A DNA stretch of 13,164 bases. It comes from Balneolales bacterium (lineage in GTDB: Bacteria; Bacteroidota; Rhodothermia; Balneolales; Natronogracilivirgulaceae). Positions 1 to 6,190 of the stretch are shown piece after piece. The translations under genes and the position numbers were made by a program. The stretch's first letter is position 1. Each line of letters opens with the position of its first letter. The DNA lies in contig SKIC01000001.1 in NCBI GenBank assembly GCA_007116685.1, positions 1 to 13,164 of the forward strand. The letters run 5' to 3'. A model generated the notes under the pieces. That model saw only the letters and a list, made by a program, of their open reading frames with translations, was not told where the DNA came from and did no database searches.

Positions 1-121
1 GGCGAAAGTGCAATTAGGATTAGCAAAAGGAAAGAAAAGCTACGACAAACGCAGCGACATCGCCAAAAAAGACCAACAAAGAGAGTTAGACCGCCAGGTA
101 AAAGGGCAGTTTAAGATTTAA
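1..121 (+). CDS. smpB: SsrA-binding protein SmpB, C-terminal fragment (cut by the window edge)
   Basis: Reading from base 2, the frame gives 39 codons and a TAA at 119-121. The peptide contains LGLAKGKKSYDKRSDIAKKD and ends in a basic tail. GKKxYDKRxxIxxRD/KKD followed by a basic helix is the standard C-terminus of SmpB, the protein that binds tmRNA and delivers it to stalled ribosomes for trans-translation. In the family this tail enters the empty mRNA channel of the ribosome. Only the last quarter or so of a protein of about 150 residues is visible, so the beta-barrel RNA-binding core lies outside the window. The gene is too short here to stand as a full ORF, but the match is specific. No tmRNA gene is visible downstream in this window. 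Confidence 0.93.
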   Translation, partial: AKVQLGLAKGKKSYDKRSDIAKKDQQRELDRQVKGQFKI

Positions 122-272
122 GGAGCTTCGCATTTTTTAGTTGTTGGAGAAGTTTCGGTTTTGGCTGTTAGCTGATTTAGATGGATACGCGGTTAGGTAT
201 TGGATTCAGCGAAACCGGTACTTGCCCAAAAGTGTGTCTGAGGCACCAAGCACAGAATTAAATAGACATAAA

Positions 273-482
273 ATGCTAAAGAAAAAGACAAAATATATTC
301 ATGCAGGCCGATATGTGGCTGAAGTGGAAGTTGATTTGATTCAAAGCGAAGATTAGTGGGCACCCTACCTGAGTGTTGAAGACGCAACCAGGCTTAATGA
401 TGTCCGAGAAGCGTTGCAAAGAGAAGATGTGGAATCCGCTTCATAATATGGACGTATCTATAAACTCGAGCCGATTAGTTAA
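273..482 (+). pseudogene. Decayed small-protein gene with two in-frame stop codons
   Basis: Reading from the ATG at 273-275, the frame gives a start MLKKKTKYIHAGRYVAEVEV, then a TAG at 354-356, then WAPYLSVEDATRLNDVREAL, then a TAA at 444-446, then YGRIYKLEPIS and a final TAA at 480-482. Small proteins of about 65-75 residues reading KTKYIHEGKYVAEVxVELI..., WSPYLSLEDAxKLDxVRxAL and GRVYxLxP in this order occur in many bacteria. All three blocks remain in one frame with the expected spacing, so the two stops are nonsense changes and not frameshifts. The same frame is also open upstream from a TTG at 141, with nothing recognisable. I recall this family mainly beside small toxin-antitoxin-like genes, but no partner is visible here. 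Its function is unknown. A short peptide from 273 to 356 could still be made. Confidence 0.72.
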
Positions 483-533
483 TTATATTTCAAAACAGCA
501 CCCAAACCAAATCCCACCACCATAAACAAAAAA

Positions 534-900
534 ACAGGATTGCCTGTAAGCCGAATTCTGTATCCGCCAAGGCGGACGGTAATCATTTATCTGGCTCTGA
601 CATCACTGGCAGAATCTTGCAGCCTACCCGGCAGTATAGCGACAAGCAACGCACTACCTTACTTGGCCTTGCACCCCATGAGGTTTACCCTGCCCTTACT
701 GTTGCCAGCAAGGCGGTGAGCTCTTACCTCACCATTTCACCCTTACTCCGAACAAAAATGTCGGGGCGGTATATTTTCTGTGGCACTTTCTGTGAATGCT
801 TCGTCGCCAAAGCATCCCCTTCCCGTTAGGAAGCATGGCGCTTGTAGGTGTTCGGACTTTCCTCACCTCTAAAGAGGTGCGATTACCCGGCAATCCTGTT
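534..900 (-). ncRNA. rnpB: RNase P RNA (catalytic subunit of ribonuclease P), bacterial type A
   Basis: The RNA matures the 5' ends of tRNAs as the catalytic part of RNase P. On the minus strand the conserved 5' core GAGGAAAGTCCGAA lies at 864-851 and the conserved 3' core ACAGAATTCGGCTTACAGG at 561-543. Between them lies the typical block around 750-710, GGGTGAAATGGTGAGGTAAG, followed by GAGCTCACC. The two ends pair perfectly over 11 bp (889-899 with 534-544), which is helix P1. The 5' hairpin CACCTC-TTTA-GAGGTG is also present. Seven T residues on the minus strand (534-528) follow P1 directly and probably mark the end of transcription. Short ORFs overlapping this locus are accidental. The gene sits 28 bases behind the zinc-ribbon-family gene on the same strand, so co-transcription is possible. 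A TTGACA at 945-940 inside that gene's 3' end is a possible -35 box, but no good -10 box follows. Confidence 0.96.
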
Positions 901-928
901 ACAGACCTAAACGCTATAGAATTAGCGC

Positions 929-1669
929 TTATTTCATATTGTCAAAGTTTTTCGCAGCTTCTTCAAACAAAGACGCATCAACAACGATTCGTCCACTGTT
1001 TTCATCAACAATGATTTTATTCATTCTGCGAACTTCTACCTGTGTTTGTGGTGGCAAAGCCATTCCGAGAGCAGCACCTTTATCCATTGCTACAACAGCA
1101 AGGCTATTGTTTAATCCGTTACGCAAACGGTTATAGCTTCTGAGGTATCTTTGCTCAAGTTGCTCTTCCGCAATCTTACGCTTTTCCAATAGAGCTTCTT
1201 CTTCGCTTTTGGTGCTTGCAACCAGGGTTTCAAGATTGGCTTTTTTATCATCCAGCAAAGATTTCACTTTCCCATGCTCTGATTCCAGCTCATCCTTCTT
1301 CGCAGCATACTCATCCTGCAACATGGCAATTTCTTCGAGTCTGGATTTCGCATTTTCAATCTTCTGCTTTTGAGCTTCGATTTCTTTGGTCAAAGCATCG
1401 TACTCACGATTATTGCGAACCGTCATTTGCTGATCTTCGTACTTTTGAACAAGTCCGATGGAATCTTCAATCTCCAACTCCAGATTCTTTTTTTCTAAAG
1501 TGAGTTCTTTCAATTCCGCTTTGGTACGGCTCAAATGAGCATCCAGACGTGAAACATCGGTTTCAATGTCTAAAATCTCTTCCGGTAAATCGCCTCTCAT
1601 ACGCTTTAATTCATCAATTTTGGAATCGATATACTGCAGATTGGCTAAGTTTTGTAGTATTTCTTTCAT
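929..1669 (-). CDS. Coiled-coil protein of the C4-type zinc ribbon family (CT398-like), zinc ligands lost
   Basis: The 246-residue protein is almost all charged coiled coil (residues about 5-175), followed by the family's small C-terminal domain: RLRNGLNNSLAVV, then ALPPQ at 204-208 and KIIVDENSGRIVVD at 218-231. In most relatives this domain reads CxxC before xPPQ and CEHCGRILVD at the second knuckle. Here the second knuckle is DENSG (222-226) and the first reads GAALGM (198-203). The protein contains no cysteine at all, so it cannot form the usual four-cysteine zinc site. The fold motif is otherwise kept, which argues for a functional variant and not decay. The family's role is poorly defined; the Chlamydia homologue CT398 binds sigma-54 and secretion components. 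The gene follows the Nif3-like gene by 30 bases, a common pairing, and precedes rnpB. No strong ribosome site is visible at the ATG (1669-1667). Confidence 0.88.
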   Translation of the reverse strand: MKEILQNLANLQYIDSKIDELKRMRGDLPEEILDIETDVSRLDAHLSRTKAELKELTLEKKNLELEIEDSIGLVQKYEDQQMTVRNNREYDALTKEIEAQKQKIENAKSRLEEIAMLQDEYAAKKDELESEHGKVKSLLDDKKANLETLVASTKSEEEALLEKRKIAEEQLEQRYLRSYNRLRNGLNNSLAVVAMDKGAALGMALPPQTQVEVRRMNKIIVDENSGRIVVDASLFEEAAKNFDNMK

Positions 1670-1699
1670 ATCTGTGCTTAGGTGGTTGTTGCTTGGCTG

Positions 1700-2698
1700 T
1701 TATTGATTATTCTTGTGTATAAAAAGTTTTACCGGATTTGTATTTACCTCGGTGGAGAAGACATCCAGTTCAGGAAAGGTATCGCTAAGACGTCTCGCCA
1801 TTTCGGCTACAATTGGAAATTCGTTCTCGTAATGGCCGGTATCAACCAGTAAAAATTCAGGTTTATCGATAAAAAAACTGTGGTAGGTAATATCTGCGGT
1901 TACAAAAGCCTGAGCGCCGGATGCCAAAGCCAAAGGAATCAATTTCGATCCTGAGCCTCCGCATACGGCCACTTTTGAAATCTTTTCAGCAGAGCCGGAA
2001 AAATGCAGGGAGGGAGTATCCAATTCGGTACAAACTCTAGATAAAAACTCATCCTGGCTCATAGGTTGTGGATAGGAGCCCACCGCACCAAATCCATGAA
2101 TGGCATTTGATGATTGCACCTCTGAGTCTGAAATCCACTCAAAATCAGCGTCTTCACTTTTGAGCGTGCCAATTATGGCTTTTTTTGAAGTGCCTGGGAT
2201 TACGGAAGTAATAGTATCTCCGGTTTTATCCATCCAAACACAGCCCGGCACATCGTTAAAGGCGCTGGTATCTAATTTGGTTTTGAATCTGACCTGTAAA
2301 AAGGAAGTGGTTTTGTGTAATAGCGCTATATCACTCAGTCCTAATATTTCTGCCAGCAAAACGGAAACGCCGTCTCTTGCTGCATCTAAATTTGTATGTA
2401 CGGAAAGCAGTGAAATATCATTGGCAATAAGCTGACGAATGATTCTGCCTTCGGGAGTTTTGTTTGTTATGGAACTGAGTTTTTGGAAAATCAGGGGATG
2501 GTGAGAAACGATGAGGGAGATATTTTTACGCTTTGCTTCTTCAACTACGTCTTCGGTGCAATCCAGACAGGTTAAAATTCGATCAACTTCCTGCTGTGCA
2601 TCTCCCACCATGAGTCCGACATTGTCATAATCCAGCTTTGTGCTCTTTGGAGCCCATTCTTCGAAGAAAGCTGAGATTTGTCGAACCGTAGGTTTCAT
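1700..2698 (-). CDS. Nif3-like dinuclear metal centre protein (DUF34, YqfO type)
   Basis: A 332-residue member of the NIF3/YbgI/YqfO family, often annotated as GTP cyclohydrolase 1 type 2 homologue; the true activity is unsettled. Conserved sites are visible: DNVGLMVG at 25-32, VSHHPLIF at 64-71 (metal ligands H66, H67), HTNLDAA at 101-107 (D105), and GHYENE at 288-293 (H289 and E293, the ligand pair near the C-terminus). AVCGGSG at 244-250 and TADITYH at 267-273 belong to the second half of the core. Residues about 130-230 form the PII-like insert found in YqfO but not in E. coli YbgI, with GFGAVGSYPQPMSQDEF at 202-218. The family usually assembles as a toroidal hexamer. It is the first gene of a minus-strand unit with the zinc-ribbon-family gene, and its start is fixed by a strong upstream ribosome site. 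Confidence 0.93.
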   Translation of the reverse strand: MKPTVRQISAFFEEWAPKSTKLDYDNVGLMVGDAQQEVDRILTCLDCTEDVVEEAKRKNISLIVSHHPLIFQKLSSITNKTPEGRIIRQLIANDISLLSVHTNLDAARDGVSVLLAEILGLSDIALLHKTTSFLQVRFKTKLDTSAFNDVPGCVWMDKTGDTITSVIPGTSKKAIIGTLKSEDADFEWISDSEVQSSNAIHGFGAVGSYPQPMSQDEFLSRVCTELDTPSLHFSGSAEKISKVAVCGGSGSKLIPLALASGAQAFVTADITYHSFFIDKPEFLLVDTGHYENEFPIVAEMARRLSDTFPELDVFSTEVNTNPVKLFIHKNNQ

Positions 2699-2706
2699 TA
2701 TCCGCG

Positions 2707-2712
2707 CTCCTT
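2707..2712 (-). promoter_or_regulatory. Strong Shine-Dalgarno sequence of the Nif3-like gene
   Basis: On the minus strand AAGGAG lies eight bases before the ATG at 2698-2696 (within AGAAGGAGCGCGGATAATG). Nearly every other start in the window lies in an A/T-rich leader with no such motif, so this one stands out and supports the start chosen. Confidence 0.7.
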
Positions 2713-2739
2713 CTCTGATGATATTCGGTTTTTTAGGAG

Positions 2740-2776
2740 CGCTTTAGAAAAGCGGTGCTGCGTTTTTTGGAAACGC
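2740..2776. repeat. Two tandem small hairpins in the divergent intergenic region
   Basis: The 207-base gap between the Nif3-like gene and yggS holds two adjacent perfect 6-bp hairpins: CGCTTT-AGA-AAAGCG at 2740-2754 and GCGTTT-TTTGG-AAACGC at 2760-2776. The stems share the theme GCGTTT/GCTTT. Neither is followed by a T-tract, so they are unlikely to be terminators. They could be operator sites or part of the Nif3-gene leader. A further possible element is TATTTTTG on the minus strand (2860-2853), which fits the TAnnTTTG -7 motif but lacks a well-placed TTG. No protein-coding signal was seen in this gap. Confidence 0.35.
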
Positions 2777-2905
2777 TGGCTTATATTCAAACTGTTCGGA
2801 ACCGAAACTGTGGGCATGGAATGATATGAACGGTCAATTTGTATCAAGAAACCAAAAATAAGGTTTTTATTTAAAAAACTGAAACATCAAAATAAACCAA
2901 TAATA

Positions 2906-3598
2906 ATGAGTGTCTTTTCTCCGGCTGAAAATCTCAAAGAAATTCAGAATCGCATCGTCAAAGCCTGTGAAAGTTGTGGCAGGAGCAGCAACGATGTTAC
3001 CCTAATTGCGGTAAGCAAAACCAAGCCTATAGACTTAATTTCAGAGGTTAAAGATGCCGGACAGCTACATTTTGGCGAAAACAAAGTGCAGGAACTTCAA
3101 GAGAAAATGCCGGAATTAGGTGAGGATGTCATCTGGCACATGATTGGTACTTTGCAGACAAATAAAATCAAATATTTGGTAGAAAGAGTCGATTGGATTC
3201 ACTCCATTCCCAAAATCAAAGCGCTGAAAGAACTCGAAAAACGAGCGTCAAAAGTAGGCAGAACTATAAAAACTCTGATTCAGGTTAACATCAGCAACGA
3301 AGACCAAAAAAGCGGCTGTGATCCTGAAGAACTGGAAGCATTACTCAAATATGCTCAGGATTTAAAGCACGTACGCGTAGAAGGTTTGATGGGAATTGCC
3401 ACTTTCATCGACGATTTAGACGTAGTTCGAAGCGAATTCCGTTTACTCAGAGAAATCAGAGATCAGCACCAACACATGAACTCAGAAAACATCAACCTTA
3501 AGCATCTTTCCATGGGCATGACAAATGATCTGGAAGTAGCGATTGAGGAAGGTTCAACAATGGTTAGAGTAGGCACAGCTATTTTTGGTTCACGGTAG
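2906..3598 (+). CDS. yggS: YggS/PROSC-family pyridoxal phosphate homeostasis protein
   Basis: The 230-residue protein matches the single-domain alanine-racemase-fold family that binds pyridoxal 5'-phosphate and keeps free PLP and amino-acid/keto-acid pools in balance. The PLP lysine is K38 in LIAVSKTKP (33-41). Other family blocks appear in the expected order: HFGENKVQEL at 55-64, WHMIGTLQTNK at 77-87, SIPKIKALKEL at 100-110, VNISNEDQKSGC at 127-138, LMGIAT at 161-166, LSMGMTNDLEVAI at 201-213 (phosphate-binding region) and GSTMVRVGTAIFG at 216-228. The length is normal for the family. The ATG lies in an AT-rich leader without a Shine-Dalgarno motif. It is transcribed divergently from the Nif3-like gene and stands 105 bases from the next gene. 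No catalytic activity is established for the family; it acts in the cytoplasm. Confidence 0.95.
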   Translation: MSVFSPAENLKEIQNRIVKACESCGRSSNDVTLIAVSKTKPIDLISEVKDAGQLHFGENKVQELQEKMPELGEDVIWHMIGTLQTNKIKYLVERVDWIHSIPKIKALKELEKRASKVGRTIKTLIQVNISNEDQKSGCDPEELEALLKYAQDLKHVRVEGLMGIATFIDDLDVVRSEFRLLREIRDQHQHMNSENINLKHLSMGMTNDLEVAIEEGSTMVRVGTAIFGSR

Positions 3599-3703
3599 GT
3601 AAACCTGCTTTATTTATTTGCTAATAATACCTCTACACCTTAACCTTTCTGATGAATATCCGTAGCCAAACGGAAATCATTGATCTAATATGAGGTTGTT
3701 ATT

Positions 3704-4015
3704 ATGAGTCTGTGGACTTTTTTAATCGTTGCCGTAATCGCTACTGTTATGGTGCCCGCTATTGGCGGTATCATGTCCGACTACAAATTGCAAAAAATGA
3801 AGAGCTCCGGAAATGAAAAAGATGTTGAAGAACTAAAGAGTGAACTCAGGAGGATGAAAAAGCGTCTCGAAAATTTGGAAGCTATTGCCGCAGCTGACCC
3901 GGATGGTTTTGAAAGAAATGCGCATTATGCTAGCAAAGAATCAAATGATTTCGACAATAGTAATCATGCGCAGGAAATTGAAAATATCCTGGAGCGAAAA
4001 AGATCGAGGTTATAA
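3704..4015 (+). CDS. Small PspB-like membrane protein with coiled coil (first of a pair)
   Basis: A 103-residue protein with one N-terminal membrane segment (residues about 3-24, WTFLIVAVIATVMVPAIGGI), a short basic stretch, and a coiled coil (about 38-62) ending RRMKKRLENLEAIAAADPD. That layout, and the KxRLxNLEAI-plus-acidic pattern, resembles PspB, the inner-membrane partner in the phage-shock response. The similarity is to the general architecture and one motif, so the call is tentative. The remaining 40 residues are polar and have no family match I recognise. A GAGG lies eight bases before the ATG. The TAA at 4013-4015 abuts the ATG of the next gene with no gap, so the two are almost certainly cotranslated. 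No pspA or pspC is present in this window. Confidence 0.7.
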   Translation: MSLWTFLIVAVIATVMVPAIGGIMSDYKLQKMKSSGNEKDVEELKSELRRMKKRLENLEAIAAADPDGFERNAHYASKESNDFDNSNHAQEIENILERKRSRL

Positions 4016-4327
4016 ATGAATGTTGATATTGTTGCCATTGTAGCCATTTTGAGTGGTGTCAGTTTAACAGGTCTGATTTTTTATAAGATTGTTAACTTTA
4101 TCCAATTTCTAATCGAGAGAAAAAGCAGCGGCTCCAAATCCGAGCTGCCCAAGGAACAGTTTATTGAATTAGAACAACGGCAACACATGATGGAAAAACG
4201 CTTAAATAATTTAGAGACCATCATCGTAGACAACGAATTAGAGATGCCAAAACCAACCAAAAGCATTGGAAAAAGCGATACTTCCGAAGAAACGGGACGA
4301 TTGAAAAATCATTTGCGTTCAGAGTAA
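4016..4327 (+). CDS. Small PspB-like membrane protein with coiled coil (second of a pair)
   Basis: Also 103 residues, with one long N-terminal membrane segment (about 4-33), then a charged linker and a coiled coil (about 46-72) containing MEKRLNNLETI at 59-69. This is close to MKKRLENLEAI at 51-61 of the preceding protein, and it lies at a similar distance behind the membrane segment. The pair therefore looks like a diverged tandem duplication, inferred from motif and architecture and not from a full alignment. The start follows the previous stop directly, and a GAGG six bases upstream lies inside the previous gene's last codons. The C-terminal 30 residues are polar and probably disordered. 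A role in membrane-stress sensing is possible by analogy with PspB but is not shown. Confidence 0.68.
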   Translation: MNVDIVAIVAILSGVSLTGLIFYKIVNFIQFLIERKSSGSKSELPKEQFIELEQRQHMMEKRLNNLETIIVDNELEMPKPTKSIGKSDTSEETGRLKNHLRSE

Positions 4328-4396
4328 TTTGTATGCTTATTTAGGTATTCAAATTTATTATGATTTTCGCTTTGTAATAAAACTTTGCGGATATTC

Positions 4397-4539
4397 AAGG
4401 AGGCTTTGCAAAACCAGGATTTTGGCCAAAATCGAGGCCAAAAGGATTTTAAAACCGCAGCTTATTGGACATAAGTGAGGATTTCAAAATCCAAATAACG
4501 AAGAAATTGGGCATAAAGACGGTTTTGCAAAGTCTCCTT
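4397..4539. mobile_element. 143-base inverted-repeat element, MITE/REP-like
   Basis: The outer arms are AAGGAGGCTTTGCAAAACC at 4397-4415 and GGTTTTGCAAAGTCTCCTT at 4521-4539. They are complementary over 19 bases with one mismatch. Inside are a 16-base perfect palindrome, GATTTTGGCCAAAATC (4418-4433), a second inverted pair TTTTGGCC (4420-4427) with GGCCAAAA (4436-4443), a hairpin GGATTT-CA-AAATCC (4479-4492), and a near direct repeat ATTGG(A/G)CATAA at 4464-4474 and 4506-4516. No convincing target-site duplication or coding capacity is seen. Terminal repeats of the form GGAGACTTTGCAAAAC are familiar to me from dispersed repeats in Bacteroidota genomes, which suggests a non-autonomous mobile element; this is from memory. 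The rest of the 300-base gap between the PspB-like pair and the DivIVA gene holds only the promoter below. Confidence 0.62.
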
Positions 4540-4559
4540 CAACTAAAAGCGCATTTTGC

Positions 4560-4590
4560 TTGAATACCATCTGTAATGGCGATAACTTTG
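4560..4590 (+). promoter_or_regulatory. Bacteroidota-type promoter ahead of the DivIVA gene
   Basis: TTG at 4560-4562 and TAACTTTG at 4583-4590 are separated by 20 bases and fit the -33 TTG / -7 TAnnTTTG consensus used by the primary sigma factor in Bacteroidota. Transcription would begin about 5-8 bases downstream, giving a leader of about 30 bases before the ATG at 4628. It begins 20 bases beyond the inverted-repeat element. No other intergenic region here has an equally good match. Confidence 0.55.
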
Positions 4591-4627
4591 TCCATCTAAT
4601 AATCTCTTTACCAGCCTTCTTATTTTT

Positions 4628-5245
4628 ATGAAACTTACCGCACTGGAGATCAAGCAACAAACCTTTGAAAAATCTCTTCGCGGCTACGATGTAGCAGAAG
4701 TAAAAGCCTTCCTTAATATTATTTCCAACGAATGGGAACACCTCGTAAGCCGAAACAAAGACCTTGAAAGAGAAATTCTACAAATCAGAGATAAACTCAA
4801 GCATTACGAAAAAGTAGAAGAAGCTCTTCACGAAACGCTCCAAACAGCTAAGGAATCGGCTGAGCATAGATTAGAAGGCGCTCGTAAAGATGCAAAAACA
4901 AAAATCGAGAAAGCCGAAATGGAAGCAGAAAATATTCTGCGCGAAGCTCGTCAGCAAAGGCAGCAGATTCGCCAAAGTGTGCATCGCTTGCTCGATAGAA
5001 GAGAAGAAATTATACGTGGCATCCGCTCATATCTGGAATTGGCACAGGAGTCTCTGGGATCATTCACCAAAGATGATAACAGTATTTATTCCCTTCCACC
5101 GGAAGAACAAGAAGTGGTTGCACCACCCAAAAAGCCTGTTTCTACTTTGAAAAAAGAAGAAAAAAAGGCTCCGGTTGAAAAACCACAAAGCAGTCCGGCT
5201 CCCGGCACTGAAGATTTAGATGATTTAATAGACGAAATAGATTAA
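4628..5245 (+). CDS. DivIVA-domain protein
   Basis: The 205-residue protein opens with the DivIVA membrane-curvature domain: LTALEIKQQTFEKSLRGYD at 3-21 and VAEVKAFL at 22-29. F13 and R18 correspond to the conserved F/R pair that inserts into membranes. A coiled coil follows (about 32-145), then a proline- and lysine-rich linker (about 157-193) and an acidic end (DLDDLIDEID). In Gram-positive bacteria DivIVA marks poles and septa and recruits Min, growth or segregation factors; the role of the shorter homologues in Gram-negative FCB bacteria is not settled. A suitable promoter lies upstream, and there is no Shine-Dalgarno site before the ATG. The purine nucleoside phosphorylase gene starts 18 bases after its stop, so the two probably form an operon. 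Confidence 0.88.
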   Translation: MKLTALEIKQQTFEKSLRGYDVAEVKAFLNIISNEWEHLVSRNKDLEREILQIRDKLKHYEKVEEALHETLQTAKESAEHRLEGARKDAKTKIEKAEMEAENILREARQQRQQIRQSVHRLLDRREEIIRGIRSYLELAQESLGSFTKDDNSIYSLPPEEQEVVAPPKKPVSTLKKEEKKAPVEKPQSSPAPGTEDLDDLIDEID

Positions 5246-5263
5246 GAATACATTTTTACCATT

Positions 5264-6100
5264 ATGACTATAGAAACAATTAGCGATTTCAGAAAAAAAA
5301 GGGCCGAAGCCCTGGCTTACATCCAAAGCCAAACAGAATTACGTCCGGAATACATGATCATTTTAGGAACCGGATTGGGCAATCTTGCTTCTGAAATAAA
5401 AGTAGAAAAATCTATCTCTTACGCAGACATCCCGCACTTTCCAACATCCACTGTTGAAAGCCATGCCGGTCGTCTGTTGTTTGGAGAACTAGCCGGAAAA
5501 AAAGTAGTGGCCATGCAAGGGCGCTTCCATTATTACGAAGGCTACACCATGCAGCAAATTGTTTTCCCACTGCGTGTATTGAAAGCAAATGGGGCAAATA
5601 CCTTGATCGTTTCTAACGCAGCCGGTGGTATGAATCCAAACTTCATGCGTGGCGATATCATGTTGATTGTGGATCAAATCAATTTATTGGGCGATAATCC
5701 ACTTATGGGGCCAAACGACGATGAACTCGGCGTACGCTTCCCGGATATGAGTGAACCATACAGCCGCGACTTGATTGCTTTGGCAGACGAAGCTGCTTTG
5801 GCAAATAATATCAAACTGCATCATGGCGTTTATGTTGCGGTTACCGGTCCTAATTTAGAAACCAGAGCAGAATATCGATTCTTGCGCCAAATTGGCGGAG
5901 ATGTAGTGGGTATGAGCACCGTGCCGGAAGTAATTGCTGCCGTTCACATGAGCATGAAAGTAATTGGCGTTTCTGCCATCACTGATGAATGTTTCCCGGA
6001 TGCTTTGGTTCCCGCTTTGATGGAAGACATTCTGGAAGCTGCAAGTATTGCAGAACCTAAAATGACAAAAGTAATTATGGGTGTACTCGAACGCCTGTAA
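5264..6100 (+). CDS. punA: Purine nucleoside phosphorylase, trimeric (PNP/MTAP family)
   Basis: The 278-residue enzyme should split purine (deoxy)nucleosides with phosphate to a free base and (deoxy)ribose 1-phosphate in cytoplasmic purine salvage. Family motifs are complete: phosphate loop LGTGLG (34-39), HAGR at 67-70, QGRFHYYEGY (85-94), SNAAGG (117-122), VTGPNLETRAEYR (193-205, with E199 matching the purine-binding Glu of human PNP) and GMSTVPE (216-222). At the position of human N243 this protein has aspartate (ITDECF, D241). An Asp there is typical of methylthioadenosine phosphorylases, so 6-aminopurine substrates are possible. Overall length and the rest of the sequence favour PNP. The symbol follows the trimeric PNP family. 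It lies directly behind the DivIVA gene and is followed by a hairpin terminator. Confidence 0.93.
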   Translation: MTIETISDFRKKRAEALAYIQSQTELRPEYMIILGTGLGNLASEIKVEKSISYADIPHFPTSTVESHAGRLLFGELAGKKVVAMQGRFHYYEGYTMQQIVFPLRVLKANGANTLIVSNAAGGMNPNFMRGDIMLIVDQINLLGDNPLMGPNDDELGVRFPDMSEPYSRDLIALADEAALANNIKLHHGVYVAVTGPNLETRAEYRFLRQIGGDVVGMSTVPEVIAAVHMSMKVIGVSAITDECFPDALVPALMEDILEAASIAEPKMTKVIMGVLERL

Positions 6101-6112
6101 CAACGAATTTCG

Positions 6113-6147
6113 GAAAGCGATGCAACAAACATCGCTTTCTCTTGTTT
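6113..6147 (+). terminator. Hairpin terminator of the DivIVA-PNP unit
   Basis: GAAAGCGATG (6113-6122) pairs perfectly with CATCGCTTTC (6130-6139) around a 7-base loop CAACAAA, followed by the T-rich TCTTGTTT. It lies 13 bases after the PNP stop. The T-tract is interrupted, so termination may be partial. Confidence 0.68.
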
Positions 6148-6190
6148 AAGACACAAATTTTACAAATCCAGTTACCAAGCCACACGCCCT

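Noticed and set aside
141..272. In-frame extension upstream of the decayed small gene from a TTG at 141
   Set aside because: The translated stretch has no recognisable family pattern and the family's usual N-terminus fits the ATG at 273.
528..544. Stand-alone intrinsic terminator at the rnpB 3' end
   Set aside because: The pairing next to the T-tract is the long-range P1 helix and not a local hairpin, so it is described with rnpB.
912..945. Sigma-70-like promoter for rnpB (TTGACA at 945-940)
   Set aside because: No adequate -10 box at 16-18 bases; the best TATA-like match (918-913) is 21 bases away, so it was not listed as a feature.
617..1014. Plus-strand ORFs of 70 and 72 codons
   Set aside because: They lie antisense to rnpB and to the end of the zinc-ribbon-family gene and have no protein-like composition.
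3595..3619. Weak terminator behind yggS
   Set aside because: The stem GTAGG/CCTGC is only five pairs with a G-T wobble, and the T-rich tail is broken by A residues.
4484..4741. Minus-strand ORF of 85 codons across the inverted-repeat element and the start of divIVA
   Set aside because: Most of it is antisense to the divIVA start, its promoter and the element's arm; there is no ribosome site or family match.
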